From contig DJOI01000056.1 of NCBI GenBank assembly GCA_002439605.1, positions 1-33,401 on the forward strand: a DNA stretch of 33,401 bases, given 5' to 3'. This document shows, in pieces, positions 6,848 through 14,586 of this stretch. Position numbers and translations under genes: made by a program. How positions within the stretch are numbered: the first letter of the stretch is position 1; every line of letters begins with the position of its first letter. The notes under the pieces were generated by a model that made no database searches, was not told where the DNA came from, and was given only the letters and a program-made list of their open reading frames with translations. This stretch comes from Candidatus Segatella mututuai (GTDB lineage Bacteria > Bacteroidota > Bacteroidia > Bacteroidales > Bacteroidaceae).

Positions 6848-8119
6848 ATGAGTGAGCCATTAGCTGAGAGAATGAGACCACGCACATTGGGTGACTATGT
6901 GGGGCAGAAACACTTGGTGGGCGAGGGAGCAGTGCTGCGCAAGATGATAGATGCAGGACGTATATCGTCGTTTATACTCTGGGGACCTCCTGGTGTAGGC
7001 AAAACCACGCTTGCTCAGATAGTGGCTCAGACCCTTCAAGTGCCTTTCTATACGCTGAGTGCCGTGACCAGTGGCGTAAAGGATGTGCGCGAAGTGATAG
7101 AGCGTGCAAAGAACGGCAGGTTCTTTAATTCGGCTTCACCCATTCTTTTTATTGATGAGATTCATCGTTTCTCCAAGAGTCAGCAGGACTCCCTGTTGGG
7201 TGCCGTGGAGAAGGGGGTCGTCACGCTGATAGGAGCCACCACGGAGAATCCTTCTTTCGAGGTGATACGTCCATTGCTGTCGCGTTGCCAGCTCTTTGTG
7301 CTCAAGTCCTTGGGAAAAGAAGACTTGGAGGAACTCTTGTATCGTGCAGTGACGCAGGACATAGAACTAAAGAAGAAGCACATAGAACTACAGGAAACAG
7401 GCGCTTTGATGCGTTTCAGCGGGGGAGATGCCCGTAAGCTGCTCAATATCTTGGAGCTGGTGGTAGAGTCGGCAGGTTCTGGCGAGGTGGTCATTACCGA
7501 CAAGATGGTGGAGGATCAGTTGCAGCAAAATCCGTTGGCCTACGACAAGCAGGGCGACATGCACTACGATATCATTTCGGCGTTTATCAAGAGCATACGG
7601 GGCAGTGACCCCGATGCTGCCTTATACTGGATGGCACGCATGATAGAAGGCGGGGAAGACCCTCAGTTTATCGCTCGCCGAGTCGTAATAAGTGCCTGCG
7701 AGGATGTGGGATTGGCCAATCCAAATGCCTTGTTGTTGGCCAATGCGGCTTTCGACACCGTGATGAAGATAGGATGGCCCGAGGCACGCATAGCCTTGGC
7801 CGAGGCTGTGGTTTATCTTGCCGCCAGCCCGAAGAGCAATAGTGCCTACTTGGCTGTGGATGCGGCATTGGCAAAGGTGCGCCAGACAGGCAACCTGCCT
7901 GTGCCTCTTCATATTCGCAATGCTCCTACTAAGTTGATGAGTGAATTGGGCTATCATGATGGCTATCGTTATCCTCACGACTATCCTGGGCATTTTGTCG
8001 AGCAACAGTATCTGCCAGACGATATTCAGGACTGCCGCTTTTGGTTTGCGCAGCATTCGCCTTCGGAGGAACGCTTGTACAAGTGGATGACTACTTGCTG
8101 GGGAGAAAGATTTAAGTAA
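6848..8119 (+). CDS. rarA: replication-associated recombination protein A (MgsA/RarA)
   Basis: RarA is a homotetrameric AAA+ ATPase that acts at stalled replication forks and is related to clamp-loader subunits. The 423-residue length fits the family. Visible motifs are the N-terminal PLAERMRPRTLGDYVGQ, Walker A GPPGVGKTT (46-54), Walker B FIDEIH (DEIH at 103-106), sensor 1 GATTENPSFEV with arginine finger LLSRC, and C-terminal ISAFIKSIRGSDPDAALYW and HDYPGHFVEQQYLP. The start at 6848 gives the standard N-terminus. It is transcribed from its own promoter (6735-6764), divergently from the acidic-tail gene. Confidence 0.97.
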   Translation: MSEPLAERMRPRTLGDYVGQKHLVGEGAVLRKMIDAGRISSFILWGPPGVGKTTLAQIVAQTLQVPFYTLSAVTSGVKDVREVIERAKNGRFFNSASPILFIDEIHRFSKSQQDSLLGAVEKGVVTLIGATTENPSFEVIRPLLSRCQLFVLKSLGKEDLEELLYRAVTQDIELKKKHIELQETGALMRFSGGDARKLLNILELVVESAGSGEVVITDKMVEDQLQQNPLAYDKQGDMHYDIISAFIKSIRGSDPDAALYWMARMIEGGEDPQFIARRVVISACEDVGLANPNALLLANAAFDTVMKIGWPEARIALAEAVVYLAASPKSNSAYLAVDAALAKVRQTGNLPVPLHIRNAPTKLMSELGYHDGYRYPHDYPGHFVEQQYLPDDIQDCRFWFAQHSPSEERLYKWMTTCWGERFK

Positions 8120-8239
8120 AGAGTGAAGTATTAAAGGCTCCTCTGTTGTTTCGCCTTCAGGGGGAATATTAGACTCTAAAGTCTTTCGGCATTCTAACTT
8201 CTTAATATTTATAATTGTGTAGAAAACCAACGAAAAGAA

Positions 8240-8893
8240 ATGAATATACAACAAGACCCGGAATTCATGATGACTCTTCAGCGGGTTGTCGAGTTCGTGG
8301 GAACATTTGCCTTTGCTTTGTCTGGCATTCGTCTTGCAGCCTCAAAGCATTACGACTGGTTGGGAGGTTTCGTGTGTGGTGTGGCTGTGGCTATCGGTGG
8401 AGGAACTATACGTGATGTGATGCTTGGCGTGCGCCCTTTCTGGATGCTGAGTCCCATTTATCTCATATGTACACTCATGGCGCAAGGTGTCGTCATTGTG
8501 TTTCACCATTATCTGAAAAGGCTCGACAACACGTGGTTCCTTTTCGACACATTAGGACTGGCATTGTTTAACATAGCTGGAATACAAAAGACGATAGATT
8601 GTGGCTTCCCTTTTTGGGTGGCTATTATCATGGGATGTATCACGGGTGCGGCTGGTGGAGTTATTCGCGATGTGTTGCTTAACGAGGAACCTGTCATCTT
8701 CCGAAAGGAAATTTATGCTATGGCGTGTATTTTGGGCGGTTTGACTTATTGGGGCTTGGCTTCGATGGGAGTCAGTGTGTATGTGACAACAGCTGTTGCC
8801 TTTTTGATGGTGTGTGTCATCCGTCTCATAGCTGTAAGGTATCATATATCTTTGCCAAAGTTGCATGACGAGGAACCAGGAGAACCGCGGTAA
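8240..8893 (+). CDS. TRIC/UPF0126 family membrane protein (YicG-like)
   Basis: The 217-residue protein has about seven hydrophobic segments and the two-fold internal repeat of the TRIC (trimeric intracellular cation channel)/UPF0126 family. Repeat 1 contains GTFAFALSGIRLA and GGGTIRDVMLG, and repeat 2 contains DTLGLALFNIAGIQK and GAAGGVIRDVLL. Prokaryotic members form trimeric potassium-permeable channels in the inner membrane; the ion for this protein is not shown by sequence. The stop lies 49 bases before the start of the secreted glycosidase gene, so the two may share a transcript. The 120-base gap after rarA contains no recognisable gene. Confidence 0.9.
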   Translation: MNIQQDPEFMMTLQRVVEFVGTFAFALSGIRLAASKHYDWLGGFVCGVAVAIGGGTIRDVMLGVRPFWMLSPIYLICTLMAQGVVIVFHHYLKRLDNTWFLFDTLGLALFNIAGIQKTIDCGFPFWVAIIMGCITGAAGGVIRDVLLNEEPVIFRKEIYAMACILGGLTYWGLASMGVSVYVTTAVAFLMVCVIRLIAVRYHISLPKLHDEEPGEPR

Positions 8894-8942
8894 GAATAGC
8901 CAACAAATGATAGAAGAAAATAGAAAGCTAATATATCGATCA

Positions 8943-10448
8943 ATGAAAAAAATAAAGACAATCTTTATAGTTGCAGCCTTGGCTGCTCTCTTGATGCAGG
9001 TTGGCACGGCGCAGGCTCAGAACAAGAGAGAATTTCGTGGCGTGTGGATACAATGTGTGAACGGGCAGTACCTGGGTAAGACGACAGAACAGATACAGAA
9101 CATGCTTAGCAGCCAGCTCGATGAACTACAGAAGGATGGTGTTAATGCCGTTATTTTTCAGGTGCGTGCAGAGTGTGATGCTCTTTATGAAAGTAAACTG
9201 GAACCTTGGAGCCGATATCTGACAGGAACGCAGGGAAAGGCGCCGTCTCCTTATTGGGATCCTTTGCAATGGATGGTGGAACAGTGTCATCGCAGAGGTA
9301 TGGAGCTACATGCATGGATAAATCCCTATCGTGCCAAGCACGGAGGAACGTCTATGGAGCAGTTGGCATCCAGCAGTGTGGTGGTGCGACATCCCGAGCT
9401 CTGTTTTTCTTATGACAAATTGGTGTTGCTCAACCCCGGCCTACAGGAGGCTGCCGACTATACCTGCCGTGTGGCTGCAGATATTGTGAGCCGTTACGAT
9501 ATCGATGGATTTCATATCGACGATTATTTCTACCCTTATCCTGTGGCAGGTAAGCAGATTCCTGACCAAGAACTCTATCAGCGTGCGAATCGTGGCTTTT
9601 CCAATATCCAGGATTGGCGACGCGACAATGTAAGCCGCTTTGTGAAGCAGTTGGGGGAAACCATTCATGCCGTCAAGCCCTGGGTAAAGTTCGGAGTCGC
9701 GCCTTTCGGCATCTATCGCAACAAGCGTAACGACCCTAATGGAAGCCAGACCAATGGTCTGCAAAACTATGACGACCTGTATGCCGATGTTCTGTTGTGG
9801 GTCAATAATGGCTGGGTAGACTATAATGTTCCGCAGCTATACTGGGAAATAGGCAATCGTGCAGCCGATTATAAGACTCTTATTACTTGGTGGAACAAGC
9901 ATGCTTCGGCACGACCATTATATATAGGTGAGGATATAGAACGTACAGCAAAGTATGCCGACCCAGATAATCCAAAAAGTCATCAGTTGCCAGCCAAGCA
10001 TCGTCTGCATCAGCAGATGCCCAATGTGAAAGGTACCGTGCTGTGGTATGCCAAGACTGTAGCCGATAATGTTGGCAATATCGGTCATACGCTTCGCGAC
10101 TATTATTGGAGCACACCTGCTCTTCCTCCTCTGATGCCATTTTTGGACGACAAAGTCCCCAAGGCTGTAAGAAGCCTTAAACTTGTGTGGACGGAAGACG
10201 GGCCACGACTCACATGGAAGGCTCCGAAAAGTAAAAAGTGGGGCGATGTGGCAAACCGCTATGTAGTATATCGATTTGAAAGTGGAGAAAAGGTAGACCT
10301 GGCGAGTGCTTCGCATATTCTTAAGGTGACTTATGAAGATTTTTTCAAGTTACCATATGTGAAGGACAAACGCTACAACTATGTGGTGACAGCTCTCGAC
10401 CGTGTGGGCAATGAGAGCAAGGGCAAGAAAAAAAACGTTTCATTTTAG
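8943..10448 (+). CDS. secreted GHL10/DUF187-type glycoside hydrolase
   Basis: The product starting at 8943 is 501 residues with a signal peptide (MKKIKTIFIVAALAALLMQV, cleavage after about TAQA). This start was chosen over the in-frame upstream extension to 8865 because it gives the signal peptide directly. The mature protein begins EFRGVWIQC and contains VNAVIFQVRAECDALY, HAWINPYRAK, DGFHIDDYFYPYP, and KFGVAPFGIY, all typical of the glycosyl-hydrolase-like 10 (GHL10, formerly DUF187) TIM-barrel family. The last 100 residues look like a fibronectin-III-type domain (KAVRSLKLVWTEDGPRLTW). Members act on peptidoglycan-like or other glycans in the periplasm or outer surface; the substrate here is unknown. 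It is followed by an inverted repeat at 10454-10515. Confidence 0.88.
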   Translation: MKKIKTIFIVAALAALLMQVGTAQAQNKREFRGVWIQCVNGQYLGKTTEQIQNMLSSQLDELQKDGVNAVIFQVRAECDALYESKLEPWSRYLTGTQGKAPSPYWDPLQWMVEQCHRRGMELHAWINPYRAKHGGTSMEQLASSSVVVRHPELCFSYDKLVLLNPGLQEAADYTCRVAADIVSRYDIDGFHIDDYFYPYPVAGKQIPDQELYQRANRGFSNIQDWRRDNVSRFVKQLGETIHAVKPWVKFGVAPFGIYRNKRNDPNGSQTNGLQNYDDLYADVLLWVNNGWVDYNVPQLYWEIGNRAADYKTLITWWNKHASARPLYIGEDIERTAKYADPDNPKSHQLPAKHRLHQQMPNVKGTVLWYAKTVADNVGNIGHTLRDYYWSTPALPPLMPFLDDKVPKAVRSLKLVWTEDGPRLTWKAPKSKKWGDVANRYVVYRFESGEKVDLASASHILKVTYEDFFKLPYVKDKRYNYVVTALDRVGNESKGKKKNVSF

Positions 10449-10453
10449 TAGAT

Positions 10454-10515
10454 TGTGATGAGCAAAGAAAATGGTGAAAAAAGAAACTTTTTAATCTTTT
10501 TACTTGCTCATCACA
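10454..10515. terminator. 12-bp inverted repeat, possible terminator/operator
   Basis: TGTGATGAGCAA (10454-10465) and TTGCTCATCACA (10504-10515) are perfect complements around a 38-nt A-rich to T-rich loop. It follows the glycosidase stop, and its right arm contains the TTG of the next promoter. It could end the upstream transcript, bind a regulator, or both. Confidence 0.5.
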
Positions 10516-10533
10516 TTATTTTTTGTATCTTTG
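10504..10533 (+). promoter_or_regulatory. Bacteroidetes promoter for the acidic 148-aa gene
   Basis: TTG (10504-10506), 19 bases, TATCTTTG (10526-10533), then C. The ATG at 10555 is only 22 bases further, giving a short leader. Confidence 0.7.
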
Positions 10534-10554
10534 CACAACCAAAAGTATTAATCT

Positions 10555-11001
10555 ATGGACATAACGGAGCAAACAATCTTACAGGTTGAGCGCTTTTTAA
10601 GAAAAGTGGCTCAGAAGTTTCCGAAATCGGAGGAAACTACCGTGTTGACGGACATTCATGTGCGTGTATCTCAGGACAGTGGCGAACTACTGGCTTTCGA
10701 TGACGACGACCAGGAAATAACGCGTTGTGTGGTGGAGCAATGGATTGACAACAAAGATGAGAATTTCTATGATGAAGTTGCCAAGATTCTGCGTGAACAG
10801 ATGAGACGGAATGCCGACTTGATAGACTCTTTAGGCATTTTGAAGCCATATAGTTTTGTTCTTGAAGACGACGACAAGGAAAATCTCGGAGAACTTTATC
10901 TTGCTGACGATGATACTATCATTGTGGGAGGCGATTTGATGGAAGGACTTGACAGCGATTTGGATAACTTCTTCAATGACTTGCTGAAGGAAGACGAGTA
11001 A
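10555..11001 (+). CDS. acidic cytoplasmic protein of unknown function
   Basis: A 148-residue acidic protein without signal peptide or membrane segment. The N-terminal third looks helical (TILQVERFLRKVAQKF). The middle has short beta-like segments with DDDD, and the C-terminus ends in an acidic helix (LDNFFNDLLKEDE). I recognise no family or active-site motif. It has a good own promoter and lies 59 bases upstream of the xylulokinase gene on the same strand. No terminator was seen between them, so they may be co-transcribed, but a metabolic link is only inferred from position. Confidence 0.8.
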   Translation: MDITEQTILQVERFLRKVAQKFPKSEETTVLTDIHVRVSQDSGELLAFDDDDQEITRCVVEQWIDNKDENFYDEVAKILREQMRRNADLIDSLGILKPYSFVLEDDDKENLGELYLADDDTIIVGGDLMEGLDSDLDNFFNDLLKEDE

Positions 11002-11060
11002 AGTGAAGAGCGAATAATAACAAAACTTTAATTTAAATAACCTAATTAATTCTAAGAATT

Positions 11061-12548
11061 ATGGCAAGAAGATATTTATTGGGCTTTGACGTTGGCTCCA
11101 GTTCTGTGAAAGCATCACTTACTGATGTCGACAGTGGCGAAATAGCAGCCTCCGCTTTTTATCCAGACCATGAGGCTCCTATCATGGCTGTAAAGGCGGG
11201 ATGGGCAGAACAAGACCCACAGATGTGGTGGGACAATGCCAAGCTGTCGCTTCAAAAAATCATGGCGGAAACTGGTGCCAAGGGAGAAGACGTTCTCGCT
11301 ATAGGAATCTCATATCAGATGCATGGTTTAGTGTGTGTTGACAAACAGCAGAACGTGTTACGTCCAAGTATCATTTGGTGTGACTCTCGTGCCGTTTCTT
11401 ATGGAGAGAAGGCTTTCCATGACCTTGGCGAAGAGCGTTGTCTGCAGAGTCTGCTCAATTCGCCAGGAAACTTTACTGCTTCCAAATTGGCTTGGGTCAA
11501 GGAGAATGAGCCTGAGCTGTTTGCCAAGATAGACAAGATTATGTTGCCGGGTGACTATTTGGCAATGAAGTTGTCTGGCGAGGTAAAGACTACCATCAGT
11601 GGACTTTCTGAAGGAATGATGTGGGACTTCAAGGAGAAGAAACCTGCCAAGTTCTTGTTGGATTACTATGGATTTGATGAGAGTGTGTTGGCCGACATAG
11701 TTCCTACTTTTTCTGTACAGAGTGTAGTGTCCGACGATGCTGCTCGGGAGTTGGGGCTCAAGGAAGGCACCCCCATCTCATACCGGGCTGGCGACCAGCC
11801 TAACAATGCAGTTAGTCTGAATGTTTTTAATCCTGGTGAAATAGCCAGTACAGCTGGTACTTCTGGAGTTGTATATGGTGTGCTTGGAGAAGTGAACTAT
11901 GATCCTCACAGCCGTGTCAACACCTTTGCCCATGCCAACTATACCAAAGACCTCGATCGTCTGGGTGTGCTTCTCTGCATTAATGGTACGGGGATTCTTA
12001 ATGCCTGGGTGCATAGAAACATCACGCCAGATGTCAGCTATGCCGACATGAACGACTTGGCTGCGGAAGTACCCATAGGAAGTGATGGGGTTTGTGTTAT
12101 ACCATTCGGAAATGGAGCAGAGCGTGTGCTTGAAAACAAAGAAGTGGGCTGTTCTATTCGTGGCTTGAACTTCAACAAGCACAATCGTGCCCATGTTGTG
12201 CGTGCGGCACAGGAAGGTATCGTTTTTAGTTTTTGCTACGGAATGGAAATCATGCAGCAAATGGGGATGGAACTCAATAAAATACATGCTGGAAAAGCCA
12301 ATATGTTCTTGAGTCCTTTATTCCGAGATACGCTTGCCAGTGTGAGTGGAGCTACTATCGAACTGTATGAGACTGATGGTAGTGTTGGTGCGGCAAAGGG
12401 CGCAGGTATTGGAGCGGGAATCTATAAAGATCATGACGAGGCCTTCTCTTCGCTTAAGAAATTGGCTGTCATAGAGCCTGATGTCGTTCATCGTGATGCT
12501 TATAAAGAAGCGTATGAGACCTGGAAGCAGGAACTGAACAAACTGTAA
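11061..12548 (+). CDS. xylB: xylulokinase-like FGGY carbohydrate kinase
   Basis: The 495-residue protein belongs to the FGGY sugar kinase family, most like xylulokinase, which phosphorylates D-xylulose to feed the pentose phosphate pathway. Visible motifs are the N-terminal phosphate loop LGFDVGSSSVKASL, the substrate region ISYQMHGLVCVD with IIWCDSRA, LPGDYLAMKLSGE, the adenosine-side AGTSGVVYGV, and the C-terminal GAAKGAGIGAG. Length and the GWAEQDP motif match XylB. No xylose isomerase, transporter or regulator is in the window, so the exact sugar should be taken as probable. The gene ends 40 bases before a strong terminator hairpin. Confidence 0.85.
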   Translation: MARRYLLGFDVGSSSVKASLTDVDSGEIAASAFYPDHEAPIMAVKAGWAEQDPQMWWDNAKLSLQKIMAETGAKGEDVLAIGISYQMHGLVCVDKQQNVLRPSIIWCDSRAVSYGEKAFHDLGEERCLQSLLNSPGNFTASKLAWVKENEPELFAKIDKIMLPGDYLAMKLSGEVKTTISGLSEGMMWDFKEKKPAKFLLDYYGFDESVLADIVPTFSVQSVVSDDAARELGLKEGTPISYRAGDQPNNAVSLNVFNPGEIASTAGTSGVVYGVLGEVNYDPHSRVNTFAHANYTKDLDRLGVLLCINGTGILNAWVHRNITPDVSYADMNDLAAEVPIGSDGVCVIPFGNGAERVLENKEVGCSIRGLNFNKHNRAHVVRAAQEGIVFSFCYGMEIMQQMGMELNKIHAGKANMFLSPLFRDTLASVSGATIELYETDGSVGAAKGAGIGAGIYKDHDEAFSSLKKLAVIEPDVVHRDAYKEAYETWKQELNKL

Positions 12549-12588
12549 GAGTCAAAACTCTTTTCGTATTAAAATATGATTAAAAAGC

Positions 12589-12619
12589 AATAAGGATGAG
12601 AGAATCTCTCATCCTTATT
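12589..12619 (+). terminator. intrinsic terminator after xylB
   Basis: A perfect 14-bp stem (12589-12602/12606-12619, AATAAGGATGAGAG and its complement) with a 3-nt loop, followed by a T-rich stretch. Its end overlaps the TTTG element of the next promoter. Confidence 0.85.
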
Positions 12620-12649
12620 TGTTTTAATAGTTTATTTTTAGTATCTTTG
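12618..12649 (+). promoter_or_regulatory. Bacteroidetes promoter for the GDP-mannose gene
   Basis: TTTG (12618-12621), 20 bases, TATCTTTG (12642-12649), then C. The ATG at 12678 follows after 28 bases. Confidence 0.7.
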
Positions 12650-12677
12650 CACCCTATAACATTTATATATAAGGATT

Positions 12678-13745
12678 ATGGCTCACAAAAATAATCATTT
12701 AGTAATCATGGCTGGTGGAGTAGGTAGCAGATTCTGGCCTATGAGCACCGAGAAGAGGCCCAAGCAGTTTATAGATGTGCTGGGTACGGGTCGTACTTTG
12801 CTTCAACTTACGTTCGACAGGTTTGAGGGAGTTTGTGAACCCGAGAATGTGTGGGTGGTTACTAACAAAAAGTATGCTGCCATCGTGCAGGAGCAATTGC
12901 CGGAGATTCCCTCGGACAACATAGTTCAGGAACCATGTCGCCGCAATACAGCTCCATGTATTGCCTATATCAGTTGGAGAATCAAGGAGAAAGACCCAAA
13001 TGCCAATATTGTCGTTTCCCCTTCCGATCATATTGTAACCAACAGTAACGAGTTCAGACGTGTAGTTGTTTCAGCACTCAAGTTTACGAGCGAGACCGAC
13101 AGTATCGTGACCCTTGGCATGAAGCCTACTCGCCCTGAGACAGGATATGGTTATATACAGGGCGATCTTCGAACACCATCAGCCCGTAATAAGGAGATAT
13201 ATCGTGTAGACCAGTTCCATGAAAAACCTGATTTGGAAACCGCCAAGAAGTATCTTGGCGACAAGAATTTCTTTTGGAATGCAGGTATCTTCATCATGAG
13301 TGCTTCCACCATAGTTAATGCCTTCCGCGTGTATCAGCCAGCCATTGCAAAGATATTCGAGAGCTTGCGTCCTATCTATGGTACGCCACAGGAGCAGGAA
13401 CAGATAGACTTGAAATATCCTGAGTGTGAAAATATCTCCATTGACTATGCCATCATGGAGAAAGCTGGGGAGATATTTGTGCTTCCTGCCGATTTCGGAT
13501 GGAGCGACTTGGGAACTTGGGGCAGTTTGTTGGCGCAGTCACGCCGCGACCAGTATGGTAATGCTACTATAGGAAACAACATTCAGATGATAGAGTCGAA
13601 AAATAATATTGTTCATACCTTGAATGAGAAGAAGGTAGTCATTCAGGGACTCGAAGGCTATATCGTAGCTGAGGAAGATGGCACATTGCTTATTTGCAAG
13701 ATGTCGGAAGAACAACGCATCAAGCAGTTCTCGGGAATGAATTAG
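12678..13745 (+). CDS. manC: mannose-1-phosphate guanylyltransferase
   Basis: The enzyme makes GDP-mannose from mannose-1-phosphate and GTP, supplying mannose and fucose units for surface polysaccharides and glycoproteins. The 355-residue protein has the nucleotidyltransferase signature MAGGVGSRFWPMS followed by RPKQF near residues 11-32. It also has EPCRRNTAPCIAY, VSPSDHIV, RPETGYGYIQ, FHEKPD, FFWNAGIFIM, SIDYAIMEK and DFGWSDLGTWGSL, which together are diagnostic. It lacks the C-terminal isomerase domain of bifunctional ManC/AlgA proteins, so it is monofunctional. It has its own promoter (12618-12649) and a strong terminator hairpin at 13797-13831, so it is a single-gene unit. Confidence 0.93.
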   Translation: MAHKNNHLVIMAGGVGSRFWPMSTEKRPKQFIDVLGTGRTLLQLTFDRFEGVCEPENVWVVTNKKYAAIVQEQLPEIPSDNIVQEPCRRNTAPCIAYISWRIKEKDPNANIVVSPSDHIVTNSNEFRRVVVSALKFTSETDSIVTLGMKPTRPETGYGYIQGDLRTPSARNKEIYRVDQFHEKPDLETAKKYLGDKNFFWNAGIFIMSASTIVNAFRVYQPAIAKIFESLRPIYGTPQEQEQIDLKYPECENISIDYAIMEKAGEIFVLPADFGWSDLGTWGSLLAQSRRDQYGNATIGNNIQMIESKNNIVHTLNEKKVVIQGLEGYIVAEEDGTLLICKMSEEQRIKQFSGMN

Positions 13746-13796
13746 GGTTATAATGAATATGTATGACTGAAGCAATACACAGATAGTGATGAAAGA

Positions 13797-13831
13797 AGAA
13801 ATCTCCGTAAGCTATGCTTGCGGAGATTTCT
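13797..13831. terminator. bidirectional terminator between manC and dedA
   Basis: A 16-bp stem with one G-U wobble (AGAAATCTCCGTAAGC at 13797-13812 against 13816-13831) and a 3-nt loop lies between convergent genes. T-rich sequence on the plus side is broken (ATGATTGTTTG), so efficiency is uncertain. Confidence 0.7.
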
Positions 13832-13902
13832 ATGATTGTTTGTTACCTTTTATAGGCATATTCTTGTATTTTGCTTTTTTCTGCGCCAAAGACGGCAATT
13901 CT

Positions 13903-14544
13903 TTATTTCTTCTTCAGTCCCTTGTATGCTATGAAAGCAACTATGGCAACAGCCAAAGCCAAGAGAACATAGCCTATTTCGTGGCTGTACTTCACGGCTT
14001 GAAGATATACGTCATGCGTAGTCTTGTAGTCGGTATACTGGTATATGCTCCAGCCTATGATGGCCAGTACTGTGTTCCATATACCCGCACCAATGGTAGT
14101 ATACAACAGAAACTTGCCCAAGTGCATGCCCGACAGCCCAGCAGGAATACTGATGAGTTGGCGTACAGCTGGAACCAATCGACCAAATATGGTAGAGACA
14201 GCACCATGCTTGCGGAAGTATTCCTCTGAAATTTCTACCTTTTTGCGGTCGATGAGGCACATGTGACCCAATCGACTGTCGGCAAAACGGTAGATAATGG
14301 GGCGTCCTACCCATTTTGCGATATAGTAGTTGATGAGCGCTCCTATATCTGCTCCTATTGTTGCCACCACGATGACAAGCAGAAAATTCATTCCGCTGTT
14401 TGGATCCATGGCCTTCCATGCTGCAGGAGGAACTACCACCTCGGATGGAAAGGGAATGAACGAACTTTCGATGGCCATGAAAAGCATGACCACCCAATAG
14501 TTCAAATTGTTGAGAATCCACAGAAAAAGTGCAGCTGTGTTCAT
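13903..14544 (-). CDS. DedA family inner-membrane protein
   Basis: The 213-residue protein has about four to five membrane segments and the DedA (SNARE-associated/VTT) family features. These are an early ESSFIPFPSEVVVPPAA segment with the conserved acidic residues, GALINYYIAKWVGR, and the arginine-containing FGRLVPAVRQLISIPAGLSGM. DedA proteins are polytopic transporters or flippases; several act on undecaprenyl phosphate or other lipids, and the substrate here cannot be told. It lies 42 bases downstream of glnS on the same strand and may be transcribed with it, ending at the shared terminator near 13797-13831. Confidence 0.92.
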   Translation of the reverse strand: MNTAALFLWILNNLNYWVVMLFMAIESSFIPFPSEVVVPPAAWKAMDPNSGMNFLLVIVVATIGADIGALINYYIAKWVGRPIIYRFADSRLGHMCLIDRKKVEISEEYFRKHGAVSTIFGRLVPAVRQLISIPAGLSGMHLGKFLLYTTIGAGIWNTVLAIIGWSIYQYTDYKTTHDVYLQAVKYSHEIGYVLLALAVAIVAFIAYKGLKKK

Positions 14545-14586
14545 TTCGTTAATATTGCATGAATGATAGGGATGGTAGGTGAAGAC

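Noticed and set aside
13786..14229. 147-residue plus-strand open frame after manC
   Set aside because: Starts in the terminator hairpin and runs antisense to dedA.
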